A DNA stretch of 32,557 bases from Clostridia bacterium (GTDB lineage: Bacteria; Bacillota; Clostridia; Oscillospirales; CAG-382), in NCBI GenBank assembly GCA_017397805.1, contig JAFQHW010000059.1:1-32557 (forward strand), written 5' to 3'. Each line of letters begins with the position of its first letter. Position 1 is the stretch's first letter. Shown one piece after another: positions 24,736-32,557 of this stretch. The notes beneath the pieces were generated by a model, which ran no database searches, was not told where the DNA came from, and worked only from the letters and a program-made list of their open reading frames with translations. Made by a program: the position numbers and the translations under genes.

Positions 24736-26894
24736 GCAAAAAGTATTCAGAGTTTATAGGCAAGGTTCTTGACCGCCGCTATAAGATATTAGAGCTGGTG
24801 GGTGAGGGCGGCATGGCGTTTGTTTTTAAGGCAGAAGACCTTATTATGAACCGCCTTGTTGCCATAAAAATATTGAATAACGAATACAATTCGGACAAGG
24901 CTATGGTGCAACGCTTTATTAACGAATCAAAAGCGGTTGCCATGCTCTCCCACAAGAATATAGTAAGCATATACGACGTTGCAATATACGACGATATGAA
25001 GTATATCGTAATGGAGTTCCTTGACGGCATCACCTTGAAGGAGTATATTGACAGTAAGGGCTTGCTTTTTTGGAAGGAAGGCTGCTTCTATACCATCCAA
25101 ATACTAAAGGCTCTTGAGCACGCTCACAGTAAAGGTGTAATCCACAGAGATATTAAACCCCAGAACATTATACTGAAGAAAAACGGTGAGATAAAGGTAA
25201 CGGATTTCGGTATAGCAAAGTTGCCCAACGCATCTTCTCTTACCGTAGCGGAAAAGGCTATAGGTACGGTTTATTATATAAGTCCCGAGCAAGCAAGCGG
25301 CAAACGTACCGATTTCCATACCGACTTGTACTCGGTGGGCATTATGCTCTACGAAATGTGTACGGGCAGATTGCCTTTCGTTCACGAAAACGCTATAAAC
25401 GTGGCGCTTATGCAGGTTAACGATGCGCCTACACCGCCTATTTCATTGAACTCGGCCATCCCGGAGGGGCTTAACCAAATAGTGCTTCGCGCAATGGAGA
25501 AGGAGCCTGAAGCCAGGTTCCCCTCGGCTCACGGAATGTTAAAGGCACTTGAGGTGGTGTATAATAACCCTGACGTGGTTTTTACGTCGGGCAGCGCTGA
25601 GGCTGCCCTGTTGCCAAACGCCGTTAATATTGACAGCATAGTAACGGCAAGCATAGAGGATATAGCTCCTTACACGGGCGTTGATTCCTCGGTATTTGCT
25701 TCTAAAAAAATCAATCAGCAGGTAAAGGAACCCGCAAAAACCAAAAACAAAAAGAAAAAATCAGGCTTGCCAAAGCTAAAAAGCGAAAACCGCAAGCGTT
25801 CGTTGTTTACCGGCGCAAGCCACAGTATGTTTCCCATAATATTGGGCATTTCATTGGCGTTTTTAATTGTGGTCGGCTCAATTTTGGTTCTGTTGACCAA
25901 GGATTACGTAAAGCCCTTGTTTGACGGGAGCAACGACCCTATCGAAACGGTGATTCCCGACCTTGAAGGGCAAATATACAACGAAGATTTGGTAAATCTT
26001 TTAAGGAACGAATATAAAGTAGCTAAGCCGAAGGTCGTTTACGAGAGAAGTGATAAGCCGAAGGATGAGATAATTATGCAGCATCCCGAGGGCGCGGTTA
26101 CCATCCCGGAAGGCAACGAGCTTTATACCGGACTGACCGTTACCGTAAGCAAAGGTCCCGATGAAAGTGTGTACAAGGATATGCTGTATTACAGTGAATC
26201 CTACGTTAAAAAGCATTTTGAGGATTGGGGAGTATCCAAGGCAAGTTTGGATATATATGACGTTTCCGAAAAGACGGATAATCTTCCCGATGACGTGCTT
26301 AACGTTTTGCCCTATGCTTCTACCTCACAGGTCTTGAGGATCGAGGTAATGCGTAGCGGAACGTATATAAAGCTTGTGGACGGCGACGTGATTAAAGAAA
26401 CGGATAAGTTCCGCCTTTACGTGTTCTATCCCGAAAACACGGTTACCATGCCCGATTTGTGCGGACTTACCGTAGAGGACGTGGAAAAACTGCTTGACGG
26501 TATAGGTCTTGCCTTGGGTGAGGTCGAAATCGAGGAGTCTGAGGAAGAAGACGGTATCGTTATCTGGCAGGAACACGCAGAGGAGGCTGTAGTTTCCCGC
26601 GCGACTAAGGTAGATATAAAGGTAAGCAAGCAGTGCAAGTTTATGCCTGACATAATAGGGCTTGAAGAAAAAGAAGCACGCGATGTAATGATGAACGATG
26701 CGGATATTTTTAAATATCGCTTCGTTTATGAGCAAAACAGCGAGGAAGACGAAGGGACGGTTATAAAAGCTTCTCATGAGGCAGGCGACCCCGTATTCTC
26801 CGACGAAACGGTCATCATAACCGTCGTGGGCAAACCCGATGAAGTGTCAGAGATGACGGAAGAAAGCAACATAAACGGTACCGATGATGAATAA
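24732..26894 (+). CDS. prkC: PASTA-domain membrane Ser/Thr protein kinase
   Basis: 720 residues. The kinase domain (about 11-275) has the Gly-rich loop GEGGMAFV (24-31), Lys46, HRDIKPQN (138-145), DFG (158-160) and SPEQ (184-187), with Thr/Ser in the activation loop. A basic juxtamembrane stretch (about 333-356) leads to one membrane helix (367-388). Outside are two clear PASTA repeats starting TMPDLCGLTVEDVEKLL and MPDIIGLEEKEARDVM, a first one starting VIPDLEGQ, and a divergent unit between. PASTA domains bind muropeptides or lipid II in the family, linking wall state to growth. IreB (5341-5598) is a likely substrate. Confidence 0.97.
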   Translation: MSKKYSEFIGKVLDRRYKILELVGEGGMAFVFKAEDLIMNRLVAIKILNNEYNSDKAMVQRFINESKAVAMLSHKNIVSIYDVAIYDDMKYIVMEFLDGITLKEYIDSKGLLFWKEGCFYTIQILKALEHAHSKGVIHRDIKPQNIILKKNGEIKVTDFGIAKLPNASSLTVAEKAIGTVYYISPEQASGKRTDFHTDLYSVGIMLYEMCTGRLPFVHENAINVALMQVNDAPTPPISLNSAIPEGLNQIVLRAMEKEPEARFPSAHGMLKALEVVYNNPDVVFTSGSAEAALLPNAVNIDSIVTASIEDIAPYTGVDSSVFASKKINQQVKEPAKTKNKKKKSGLPKLKSENRKRSLFTGASHSMFPIILGISLAFLIVVGSILVLLTKDYVKPLFDGSNDPIETVIPDLEGQIYNEDLVNLLRNEYKVAKPKVVYERSDKPKDEIIMQHPEGAVTIPEGNELYTGLTVTVSKGPDESVYKDMLYYSESYVKKHFEDWGVSKASLDIYDVSEKTDNLPDDVLNVLPYASTSQVLRIEVMRSGTYIKLVDGDVIKETDKFRLYVFYPENTVTMPDLCGLTVEDVEKLLDGIGLALGEVEIEESEEEDGIVIWQEHAEEAVVSRATKVDIKVSKQCKFMPDIIGLEEKEARDVMMNDADIFKYRFVYEQNSEEDEGTVIKASHEAGDPVFSDETVIITVVGKPDEVSEMTEESNINGTDDE

Positions 26895-27777
26895 GATTAA
26901 TTCGGATACAGGTGTTATTATCAAAGAAAAAAAGGGACTCTACTCGGTTTCCTGTTCGGGCAAAGAGGTGCTTTGCAAGGCGGGCAGTCACATCCGCAAG
27001 GAAGGTGTGCGCCTTGTGGCAGGCGATAGGGTAGAGCTTGAGATTAACAGTGACGGAAGCGGATTCATCCGCAGTGCTTTGCCCAGAAAAAACTGCTTAA
27101 GCCGTCCCCTTGTTGCCAACATCGATACCTTCGTTATAGTAACGGCTACCCAATCCCCCACACCTTATCTGTATAACGTGGATAAGCTTACGGTTATGGC
27201 AGAGAGGGCAGGGGCGGAGATAGTTATAGCTGTTAACAAATGCGACCTTAAAGACGAAAAGGAACTTACGGCGGTGTATGAGAAGGCATTTTATAAGTGC
27301 TTCCCCGTATCTGCCTCCGACGGCAGAGGCGTCGATGGGTTAAGGGCGCATCTTAAAGGAAAGACCGCAGTTTTTGCGGGTGCATCGGGGGTGGGCAAGT
27401 CAAGCTTGCTTAATGCCCTTTATCCTGAGATGCAGGTTGAAACGGGCGAGCTGAGTAAGAAAATCGCCCGTGGCAGAAACACTACCAGACACACTGAATT
27501 TTATTCGGTGGACGAGAATACGTATATAGCCGACACACCGGGTTTTACTATGCTTGACGAAGATAGGTTGGGCATAGACTCCCACGAGGAGCTTTATATG
27601 TACTTCCCCGAATTTGAGGAATATGTGGGCGAGTGTGCATTTCGCGGCTGTACTCATTTAAAAGAGGAAGGCTGTGCAATAATCGAAGCCGTAAAAAACG
27701 GCGCGGTGGCAAAAAGCCGTCATGAAAGCTTTGTAAAGCTTTACGGCGAACTGAAGGACCGTAAACGTTACGGATAA
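26884..27777 (+). CDS. rsgA: Ribosome small-subunit biogenesis GTPase
   Basis: 297 residues. Checks maturation of the 30S subunit. Circularly permuted GTPase: NKCD (118-121, G4) comes before GASGVGKSS (166-174, G1) and DTPG (217-220, G3). An N-terminal OB fold (about 10-65) and C-terminal zinc site Cys251, Cys256, His258, Cys264 complete the family layout. It overlaps prkC by 11 bases; two adjacent ATGs (26884, 26887) are possible starts. rpe and thiN, which follow in Bacillus, are missing. Confidence 0.97.
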   Translation: MMNKINSDTGVIIKEKKGLYSVSCSGKEVLCKAGSHIRKEGVRLVAGDRVELEINSDGSGFIRSALPRKNCLSRPLVANIDTFVIVTATQSPTPYLYNVDKLTVMAERAGAEIVIAVNKCDLKDEKELTAVYEKAFYKCFPVSASDGRGVDGLRAHLKGKTAVFAGASGVGKSSLLNALYPEMQVETGELSKKIARGRNTTRHTEFYSVDENTYIADTPGFTMLDEDRLGIDSHEELYMYFPEFEEYVGECAFRGCTHLKEEGCAIIEAVKNGAVAKSRHESFVKLYGELKDRKRYG

Positions 27778-27806
27778 AACGTATTTGAGAGAGGATTACA
27801 GTAATT

Positions 27807-28430
27807 ATGTTTATAGGTGTGTATAATCTTGCGAATTTTGTAACACTTTTGGGACTTGCTTCGGCAGTAGTGGCTTGTTTTTCCGCAGGCAACAATCTGC
27901 TTTTGGCGGTTTGTATGTTTTTGCTTTCGGGTCTTTGCGATATGTTTGACGGCAGAATTGCCCGCGGTGCAGGCAGCCGTACGAGAAAGGAAAAGCTTTT
28001 CGGCATACAGATTGATACCGTTTGCGATATGGTTTCTTTCGGCATAGCACCCATAGTTATCGCTTATCATTGCGGTTTTAACCATTGGTACGATATGGCT
28101 ATATACATAGTCTACGCCGCTTGTGCCGCCATTCGCTTGGCATATTTTAATACCCAGGCTATAGAAGAAACGCCCGACCTTAACATGAAGGCATTTACAG
28201 GGGTTCCCGTGCCTTTTTCCTGCATGGTTTTACCTCCTTTGATGATTTTGCACGCTTTGGTGGATAGCAGAGTTGCGGTTAACGTAATTTTTGATATCGT
28301 GTATTTGGCAGTGGGCATAGCCTTTATAATAAACGTAAAAATCAAGAAGCTTAATATACCTCAAAGCATAGCGCTTATTGCCTTTGAAGCGGTGTGTGTG
28401 GTTTCTATGTTCTTGGCTTTTAAAAAATAA
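27807..28430 (+). CDS. pssA: CDP-diacylglycerol-serine O-phosphatidyltransferase
   Basis: 207 residues with about six membrane segments. Makes phosphatidylserine, precursor of phosphatidylethanolamine. The CDP-alcohol phosphotransferase signature is present in [20 protein letters not shown] and [16 protein letters not shown], with the Asp metal ligands and a spacer slightly longer than the consensus. The extended family includes other head groups, so the serine substrate is inferred. No phosphatidylserine decarboxylase gene is visible here. It follows rsgA by 29 bp. Confidence 0.88.
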   Translation: MFIGVYNLANFVTLLGLASAVVACFSAGNNLLLAVCMFLLSGLCDMFDGRIARGAGSRTRKEKLFGIQIDTVCDMVSFGIAPIVIAYHCGFNHWYDMAIYIVYAACAAIRLAYFNTQAIEETPDLNMKAFTGVPVPFSCMVLPPLMILHALVDSRVAVNVIFDIVYLAVGIAFIINVKIKKLNIPQSIALIAFEAVCVVSMFLAFKK

Positions 28431-28439
28431 TAGAAAATT

Positions 28440-28466
28440 GCAAAAAAACTATTGATTTTTGCTTTT
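28440..28466 (+). terminator. Possible weak terminator after pssA
   Basis: GCAAAAA (28440-28446) can pair with TTTTTGC (28456-28462), followed by TTTT. The stem is almost all A-T and overlaps the -35 box of the rpmE promoter, so termination would be poor. Confidence 0.3.
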
Positions 28467-28480
28467 GGTTGTGTTATACT
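28452..28480 (+). promoter_or_regulatory. Predicted promoter of rpmE
   Basis: TTGATT (28452-28457) and TATACT (28475-28480) with a 17-base spacer. Transcription would begin near 28487, giving about 40 bases of leader before ATG 28529. Confidence 0.7.
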
Positions 28481-28528
28481 ACGCTTTGTGAAAAGAATGA
28501 TTATTCTATAGGAAGAGAGGGAAGTAAG

Positions 28529-28729
28529 ATGAAGGAAGGCATCCATCCTAAGTTGAACAAAGTAACTGTAAGATGTGCTTGCGGTGCTGAAATGGAAACC
28601 ATATCTACTAAGAGTGATCTTAAGGTTGATATTTGTTCCAAGTGCCATCCGTTTTTCACCGGTAAACAGAAGTTTGTAGATTCCGGCGGACGCGTTGACA
28701 AGTTTAAGAAGAAGTACAATTTAGACTAA
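28529..28729 (+). CDS. rpmE: 50S ribosomal protein L31 (zinc-binding type)
   Basis: 66 residues from ATG 28529, with a GAGAGGGAA ribosome site; upstream in-frame codons lie before the predicted transcript start. The protein begins [19 protein letters not shown]. Cys16, Cys18, Cys36 and Cys39 form the zinc site, so this is the zinc-containing (C+) form and not the zinc-free paralogue. The conserved [20 protein letters not shown] follows. It has its own promoter and a strong terminator, and so may be a single-gene transcript. Confidence 0.98.
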   Translation: MKEGIHPKLNKVTVRCACGAEMETISTKSDLKVDICSKCHPFFTGKQKFVDSGGRVDKFKKKYNLD

Positions 28730-28742
28730 TTGGCATAGTATT

Positions 28743-28772
28743 AAAAAAGGCAACGTTAACGTTGCCTTTTTT
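28743..28772. terminator. Perfect-palindrome intrinsic terminator after rpmE
   Basis: A 30-bp perfect inverted repeat, each arm six A or T followed by a GGCAACGTT-type G-C stem; the RNA would form a long stem with a TTAA loop ending in six U. It ends 25 bases before the hflX start. Confidence 0.88.
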
Positions 28773-28796
28773 GCAATATATGTGGAAGAATTGTTT

Positions 28797-30068
28797 ATGA
28801 TTTTAAATAACGAAACTAAGACTTTGGCAGAAAAAGAGGTCAGAGCGGTTTTGGTGGCTGTCTGTATGGGTGACAGTTTTGCCTCCGAGCTTTCTCTTGA
28901 CGAACTTGAAAGTCTGCTTAACACCGCAGGCGGAGTGGCTGTGGCAAGAGTGGTTCAAAATTTGGAATCACCAAATACAAAAACGTATATAGGAACGGGT
29001 AAGGCTAAAGAGATAGCCGAATTCGTGGAAAATGACGGCGAGATAGACCTGGTGGTTTTCGACAACGAGCTTACCCCTTCTCAGCTCAATAATTTGGAAG
29101 AGCTTATAGGAGTAAGGGTTATTGACAGGACCATGCTTATCCTTGATATTTTTGCCCTCCACGCAGTAACCGGCGAGGGTAAGATGCAGGTGGAAATAGC
29201 GTGCCTTCGTTATACGGCTCCCCGTCTTACGGGCAAGGGTAAAGAGCTTTCCCGTCTTGGCGGCGGTATCGGTACGAGAGGCCCCGGTGAGAGCAAGCTT
29301 GAAAGTGACAGAAGGCATATAAAGCGCCGTATCTCCGCTTTGGAAGATGAACTGAGGGAGATGGAGCGCACCCGCATAACGAAACGGGCGGCAAGGGATA
29401 AAAAATCCATAAAAAGCGCGGTAATCGTGGGTTACACCAACAGCGGCAAGTCAACGTTGCTTAATTATTTGACCGATGCGGGCATTTTGGCAGAAAATAA
29501 GCTTTTTGCTACTCTTGACCCCACTACCCGCTTGCTTACCACCGAAGGCGGCGAGGAGCTTTTGCTTACGGATACCGTAGGCTTTATCGACGGTCTTCCT
29601 CACCATTTGATAAAAGCCTTTAAATCTACCCTTGACGAGCTTAAATATGCGGATATGATAATAAGCGTAACGGATGCTTCCGAGGAGGATAGCCGCCGCA
29701 GACGTAAAATGCAGGTTACAGATAAGCTTATAGAGGAGCTTTGCGGTGAGCATAAGCCTATAGTTCGTGTGTTCAATAAAATCGATAAGGCGGAGGATGA
29801 GGATTTTATCCCCTCCGATGCAATAGAAATATCAGCACTTTCGGGTTTGGGTGTAAATAAACTTATGCAAGAGCTGGAGAATTTGATAAGAGGCGGCAGA
29901 AAGACCGTTTCATTCAAGTTTCCGCCCTCTGCAGCAGGTCTTATGTCTTCTCTTTATGCTTTTGGCGAGGTTTTGGAAACTGAATATAACGACGACGGAA
30001 GTATAAGCGTAAAGGCTTGCTGTGAAGAAAAAGAGATAGGCAGATTAACTCAGTATATAATCGACTAA
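28797..30068 (+). CDS. hflX: GTPase HflX
   Basis: 423 residues from ATG 28797, with GGAAGA seven bases upstream; the in-frame GTG at 28782 lacks a ribosome site. Ribosome-associated GTPase that splits stalled or hibernating 70S ribosomes. N-terminal HflX domain includes TYIGTGKAKEI, and the Gly-rich GGIGTRGPGESKLESDRR lies at about 160-178. GTPase motifs: GYTNSGKST (G1), DTVGFIDGLPHHLI (G3) and NKID (G4). There is little room for a separate promoter after the upstream terminator. Confidence 0.97.
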   Translation: MILNNETKTLAEKEVRAVLVAVCMGDSFASELSLDELESLLNTAGGVAVARVVQNLESPNTKTYIGTGKAKEIAEFVENDGEIDLVVFDNELTPSQLNNLEELIGVRVIDRTMLILDIFALHAVTGEGKMQVEIACLRYTAPRLTGKGKELSRLGGGIGTRGPGESKLESDRRHIKRRISALEDELREMERTRITKRAARDKKSIKSAVIVGYTNSGKSTLLNYLTDAGILAENKLFATLDPTTRLLTTEGGEELLLTDTVGFIDGLPHHLIKAFKSTLDELKYADMIISVTDASEEDSRRRRKMQVTDKLIEELCGEHKPIVRVFNKIDKAEDEDFIPSDAIEISALSGLGVNKLMQELENLIRGGRKTVSFKFPPSAAGLMSSLYAFGEVLETEYNDDGSISVKACCEEKEIGRLTQYIID

Positions 30069-30077
30069 GGTGTAACA

Positions 30078-31193
30078 ATGAGCGTTAAGTATAAAGTGTT
30101 TTATAAAGCCTTTCGACTCCCCGTGATTCTTTATTTGAAGCTGAAGTTCGGCTATAAACGGGAAATAGCAAAGGATTTGCCTGATAATTATATAGTGCTT
30201 TCCAACCACACAACGGATTTCGACCCCTTGTTTGTGGCGGCAAGCTTTAAGCGGCAAATGTATTTCGTTGCCAGCGAGCATATAACCCGTTGGAAAAAGC
30301 TGTATGCATTTTTGCGTTTTGCGTTTGCACCTATTATCAGACTAAAAGCCACCGTAGCGGGTTCTACGGTAGTGCAAATTTTAAGAAAGACAAAGCGCGG
30401 CGAAAACGTCTGCGTGTTTGCGGAAGGAGTTCGCAGTTGGGACGGTGTAACCGGTGACGTGTTGCCCTCCACGGGGCAGCTTGTGAAAAGAGCAGGGTGC
30501 GGTCTTGTCACCTATAGAATTATCGGCGGTTACCATATTAACCCCGTGTGGGCAAACGGTCCTTTCAGAAAAGGTGCCGTTAAGGGCGAGGTCGTAGGCG
30601 TTTACACGGCACAACAGCTTAAAGAGCTGAGCGATGACCAAGTAAACGAGATAATAAAAAGAGATTTGTACGTTAACGCATTCGAGGGTGAGAATCCCTT
30701 TGATGGCAAAAACATTGCCCACGGCTTGGAACGGCTTATATATCTTTGCCCCGGTTGCGGTGCCGTTGACAGCTTGAGGAGTAACGACAATAAATTGGAA
30801 TGCCAATCCTGCAAAAAAAGCTTCACCTATGAAAATACGGGTAAATTAGAGGGCGTGCCCTTAAAGGTCTTTTCGGATTTTCAAAAGGCCCATGCCCATA
30901 AGGATATAAAAGAGGGAAAAGGCTATGGTTTGGCAAAAGCTTTCGTCTATGAAATAGATAAACAAAGCGCAAGTCTTATAACGGAAGGCGCCTTTGAAAT
31001 AACCCCTGATGAAATAAGTTGCGGAACCTTAAAGGTTCCATCGGAACAAGTTGGTGATATGGCAATATTCGGTAAGGACAGCCTTGTCTTTTCTTGCGGA
31101 AATAAGTATTACGAAATCAAAACGGAATTTCCCTGTTCCGCATATAAGATACTTACTTACTACAACGCCTTGAAGGATCGTGGAGGTATATAA
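30078..31193 (+). CDS. PlsC-like acyltransferase with C-terminal zinc ribbon
   Basis: 371 residues. The N-terminal part (about 20-190) is a 1-acylglycerol-3-phosphate acyltransferase domain: catalytic NHTTDFD with His44 and Asp49, and FAEGVRS (114-120), a variant of the usual FPEGTRS. From about residue 220 a zinc ribbon follows with Cys224, Cys227 (CPGCG) and Cys242, Cys245 (CQSC), then a beta-rich C-terminal domain of about 120 residues. The extra part is not in standard PlsC. Probably acts at the membrane in phospholipid synthesis, but the substrate is unknown. It follows hflX by 9 bp and its stop overlaps the next start by one base (TAATG). Confidence 0.9.
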   Translation: MSVKYKVFYKAFRLPVILYLKLKFGYKREIAKDLPDNYIVLSNHTTDFDPLFVAASFKRQMYFVASEHITRWKKLYAFLRFAFAPIIRLKATVAGSTVVQILRKTKRGENVCVFAEGVRSWDGVTGDVLPSTGQLVKRAGCGLVTYRIIGGYHINPVWANGPFRKGAVKGEVVGVYTAQQLKELSDDQVNEIIKRDLYVNAFEGENPFDGKNIAHGLERLIYLCPGCGAVDSLRSNDNKLECQSCKKSFTYENTGKLEGVPLKVFSDFQKAHAHKDIKEGKGYGLAKAFVYEIDKQSASLITEGAFEITPDEISCGTLKVPSEQVGDMAIFGKDSLVFSCGNKYYEIKTEFPCSAYKILTYYNALKDRGGI

Positions 31194-32557
31194 TGGATTT
31201 CTCTTCTTCTAATCACGATTTATGGAACCCGATAATACAATCGGGAATTATCGCGGCTTTTATATTGTTTGCCAATATTTTGCGCAGAAAAGTTAAACTT
31301 ATAAAAACCGCCTTGATGCCTACGGCGGTACTGGCGGGATTCGTCCTTTTGATTATGCGTACTGCGGGCATTCTTCCCGTGGATACCGAGTTTTTGGAGA
31401 TGGTTACCTATCATTGCATCGCCTTGGGTTTTATTGCCATGGCGTTGCGGATACCCGTAAAGGAACAGGGCGAGCGTGCCATTGTGGGCGGCAAAAGCGG
31501 TGCACTTATAGTCAGCACCTATTTGGTACAAGCTCTCGCAGGACTTGCGGTTTCATTGGGATTGGCATATACCTTAATGCCCGATATCTTCAAGGCAAGC
31601 GGTATATTGCTCCCCATGGCTTACGGCCAAGGCCCCGGTCAAGCCAATAACGTGGGCACCACCTATCAGCTTAACGGTATGGAAAGCGGTAGGAATTTTG
31701 GACTTTCGTTGGCGGCGGTAGGTTATTTATGCGCTTGCGTAGTTGGCGTTATATTTATTAATTATCTGGACCGTAAAAACAAAGCTAAAAAAATATCTGA
31801 CAAAAAGGATGTTTCAGGCTCCGTAACCGTTGATACCTTCCAAGACAGTAACGAGATACCGATTTCTCAGTCAGTGGACAGATTAAGCGTTCAGTTTGCT
31901 CTCGTGGCTTTGGTTTATATGCTTACGTTTTTCGTTACCTACGGCATAACCGAGCTTATAGGCTCGGCTTCGGAAAGCGCGGCGGCTTCCGTTTCTACTA
32001 TTCTGTGGGGTTTTAACTTTATAATCGGTTCCGTTTTGGCCTTGGGGTGCAGAAGCATTATAAAGCTGTTGACGGGCAAGAAAATAATAAACAGGCAGTA
32101 TCAAAACAATTATTTGCTCAGCCGTATATCGGGGCTCGCCTTCGATATAATGATAGTTGCGGGTATAGCAGGTATCAACATCAACGACCTGAAGGGTTAT
32201 TGGTTGCCCTTTACTTTGATGGCTGTATTCGGCGGTATAGTTACGTATTGGTACTTGCGTTTTATGTGCAAGAAGCTTTATCCCGATTATGAATTCGAGG
32301 GGTTCGTTTCCATGTTCGGCATGCTTACGGGCACGATAAGCTCAGGCATACTTCTGCTTCGCGAGATAGATCCGGAGATGAAGACTCCCGCCGCAAACAA
32401 TCTGGTGTTGGGTAGCTCCTACGGTATAGTTTTCGGTGCGCCGGTCTTGCTTCTTATCAGTCTTGCGTTGAAGGATATTTGGCTTACCGTGGTGCTTATA
32501 TTGGCGTATTTGGCGTTGTTGCTGCTGTTCATCCTGAAGATAGGAAACAAGAAGCAA
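31193..32557 (+). CDS. GltS-like sodium:glutamate symporter family transporter (runs off right edge)
   Basis: 455 codons open to the window edge; the C-terminus is missing or nearly complete. About ten or more membrane segments. Two inverted-repeat-style signature regions suggest the GltS fold: GQGPGQANNVGT at 145-156 and MLTGTISSGILLLREIDP starting at 377. The motifs are close to but not identical with those of E. coli GltS as I recall it, so glutamate as substrate is not certain. A charged cytoplasmic loop (about 195-225) lies in the middle. ATG 31193 has GGAGG upstream. Confidence 0.85.
   Translation, partial: MDFSSSNHDLWNPIIQSGIIAAFILFANILRRKVKLIKTALMPTAVLAGFVLLIMRTAGILPVDTEFLEMVTYHCIALGFIAMALRIPVKEQGERAIVGGKSGALIVSTYLVQALAGLAVSLGLAYTLMPDIFKASGILLPMAYGQGPGQANNVGTTYQLNGMESGRNFGLSLAAVGYLCACVVGVIFINYLDRKNKAKKISDKKDVSGSVTVDTFQDSNEIPISQSVDRLSVQFALVALVYMLTFFVTYGITELIGSASESAAASVSTILWGFNFIIGSVLALGCRSIIKLLTGKKIINRQYQNNYLLSRISGLAFDIMIVAGIAGININDLKGYWLPFTLMAVFGGIVTYWYLRFMCKKLYPDYEFEGFVSMFGMLTGTISSGILLLREIDPEMKTPAANNLVLGSSYGIVFGAPVLLLISLALKDIWLTVVLILAYLALLLLFILKIGNKKQ

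Noticed and set aside
1..32557. CRISPR arrays, insertion sequences, phage genes or tRNA/rRNA genes
   Set aside because: No regularly spaced repeats, transposase-like frames, phage proteins or recognisable RNA genes were seen on reading both strands.

Overview
The window looks like a chromosomal segment of a low-to-moderate G+C Gram-positive bacterium of the class Clostridia, probably an uncultured gut lineage. The evidence is a RemA regulator, an IreB-type regulator, a PASTA-domain Ser/Thr kinase with its PP2C phosphatase, a DUF5685-type Cys-rich protein, a YugP-type metallopeptidase, a dgt-dnaG-rpoD cluster, and a gene order close to the Bacillus yloC-remA-gmk-rpoZ-priA-def-fmt-rsmB-rlmN-prpC-prkC-rsgA cluster. 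The lineage is an inference from gene content. I see no rRNA, tRNA, CRISPR array, IS element or phage gene.

Region A (1-5030) is the accessory part. A leftward operon encodes a small degenerate receiver-domain protein with a CxxCxxC motif, a short coiled-coil protein, a type I signal peptidase and a large secreted surface protein that runs off the left edge. Divergent to it is a rightward two-component pair: a LytTR response regulator and a GHKL sensor kinase. The 182-bp gap between them holds two well-formed back-to-back promoters. Between their -35 boxes lie two copies of a 14-bp direct repeat, 20 bp apart. The whole reads as a quorum- or envelope-sensing switch controlling export of a surface protein, and is the most interesting locus here.

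Region B (5039-9928, leftward) is one operon: a DUF5685-like protein, pheS, pheT, ireB and an unknown 92-residue protein. It ends at a strong hairpin terminator shared with the convergent sensor kinase gene. IreB is known in other Firmicutes as a partner of the PASTA kinase, which is encoded at 24732-26894.

Region C (10092-15146, rightward) holds dgt, dnaG, rpoD (primary sigma factor), a J-domain protein with a Cys-rich tail and a small membrane protein.

Region D (15151-28430, rightward) starts at a near-consensus promoter and is packed so tightly, often with overlapping stop and start codons, that it is probably one long transcript: yicC, remA, gmk, rpoZ, priA, def, fmt, a YugP-type protease, rsmB, rlmN, stp, prkC, rsgA and pssA. 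The genes serve RNA processing, nucleotide supply, replication restart, N-terminal formyl-Met handling, rRNA modification, ribosome assembly and envelope signalling. coaBC and rpe, which sit in the corresponding Bacillus cluster, are absent.

Region E (28452-32557, rightward) holds rpmE with its own promoter and a perfect-palindrome terminator, then hflX, a PlsC-like acyltransferase with a C-terminal zinc ribbon, and a GltS-like transporter cut by the right edge. No gene-free stretch exceeds 300 bases; the longest gaps are 2738-2919 and 9929-10091.
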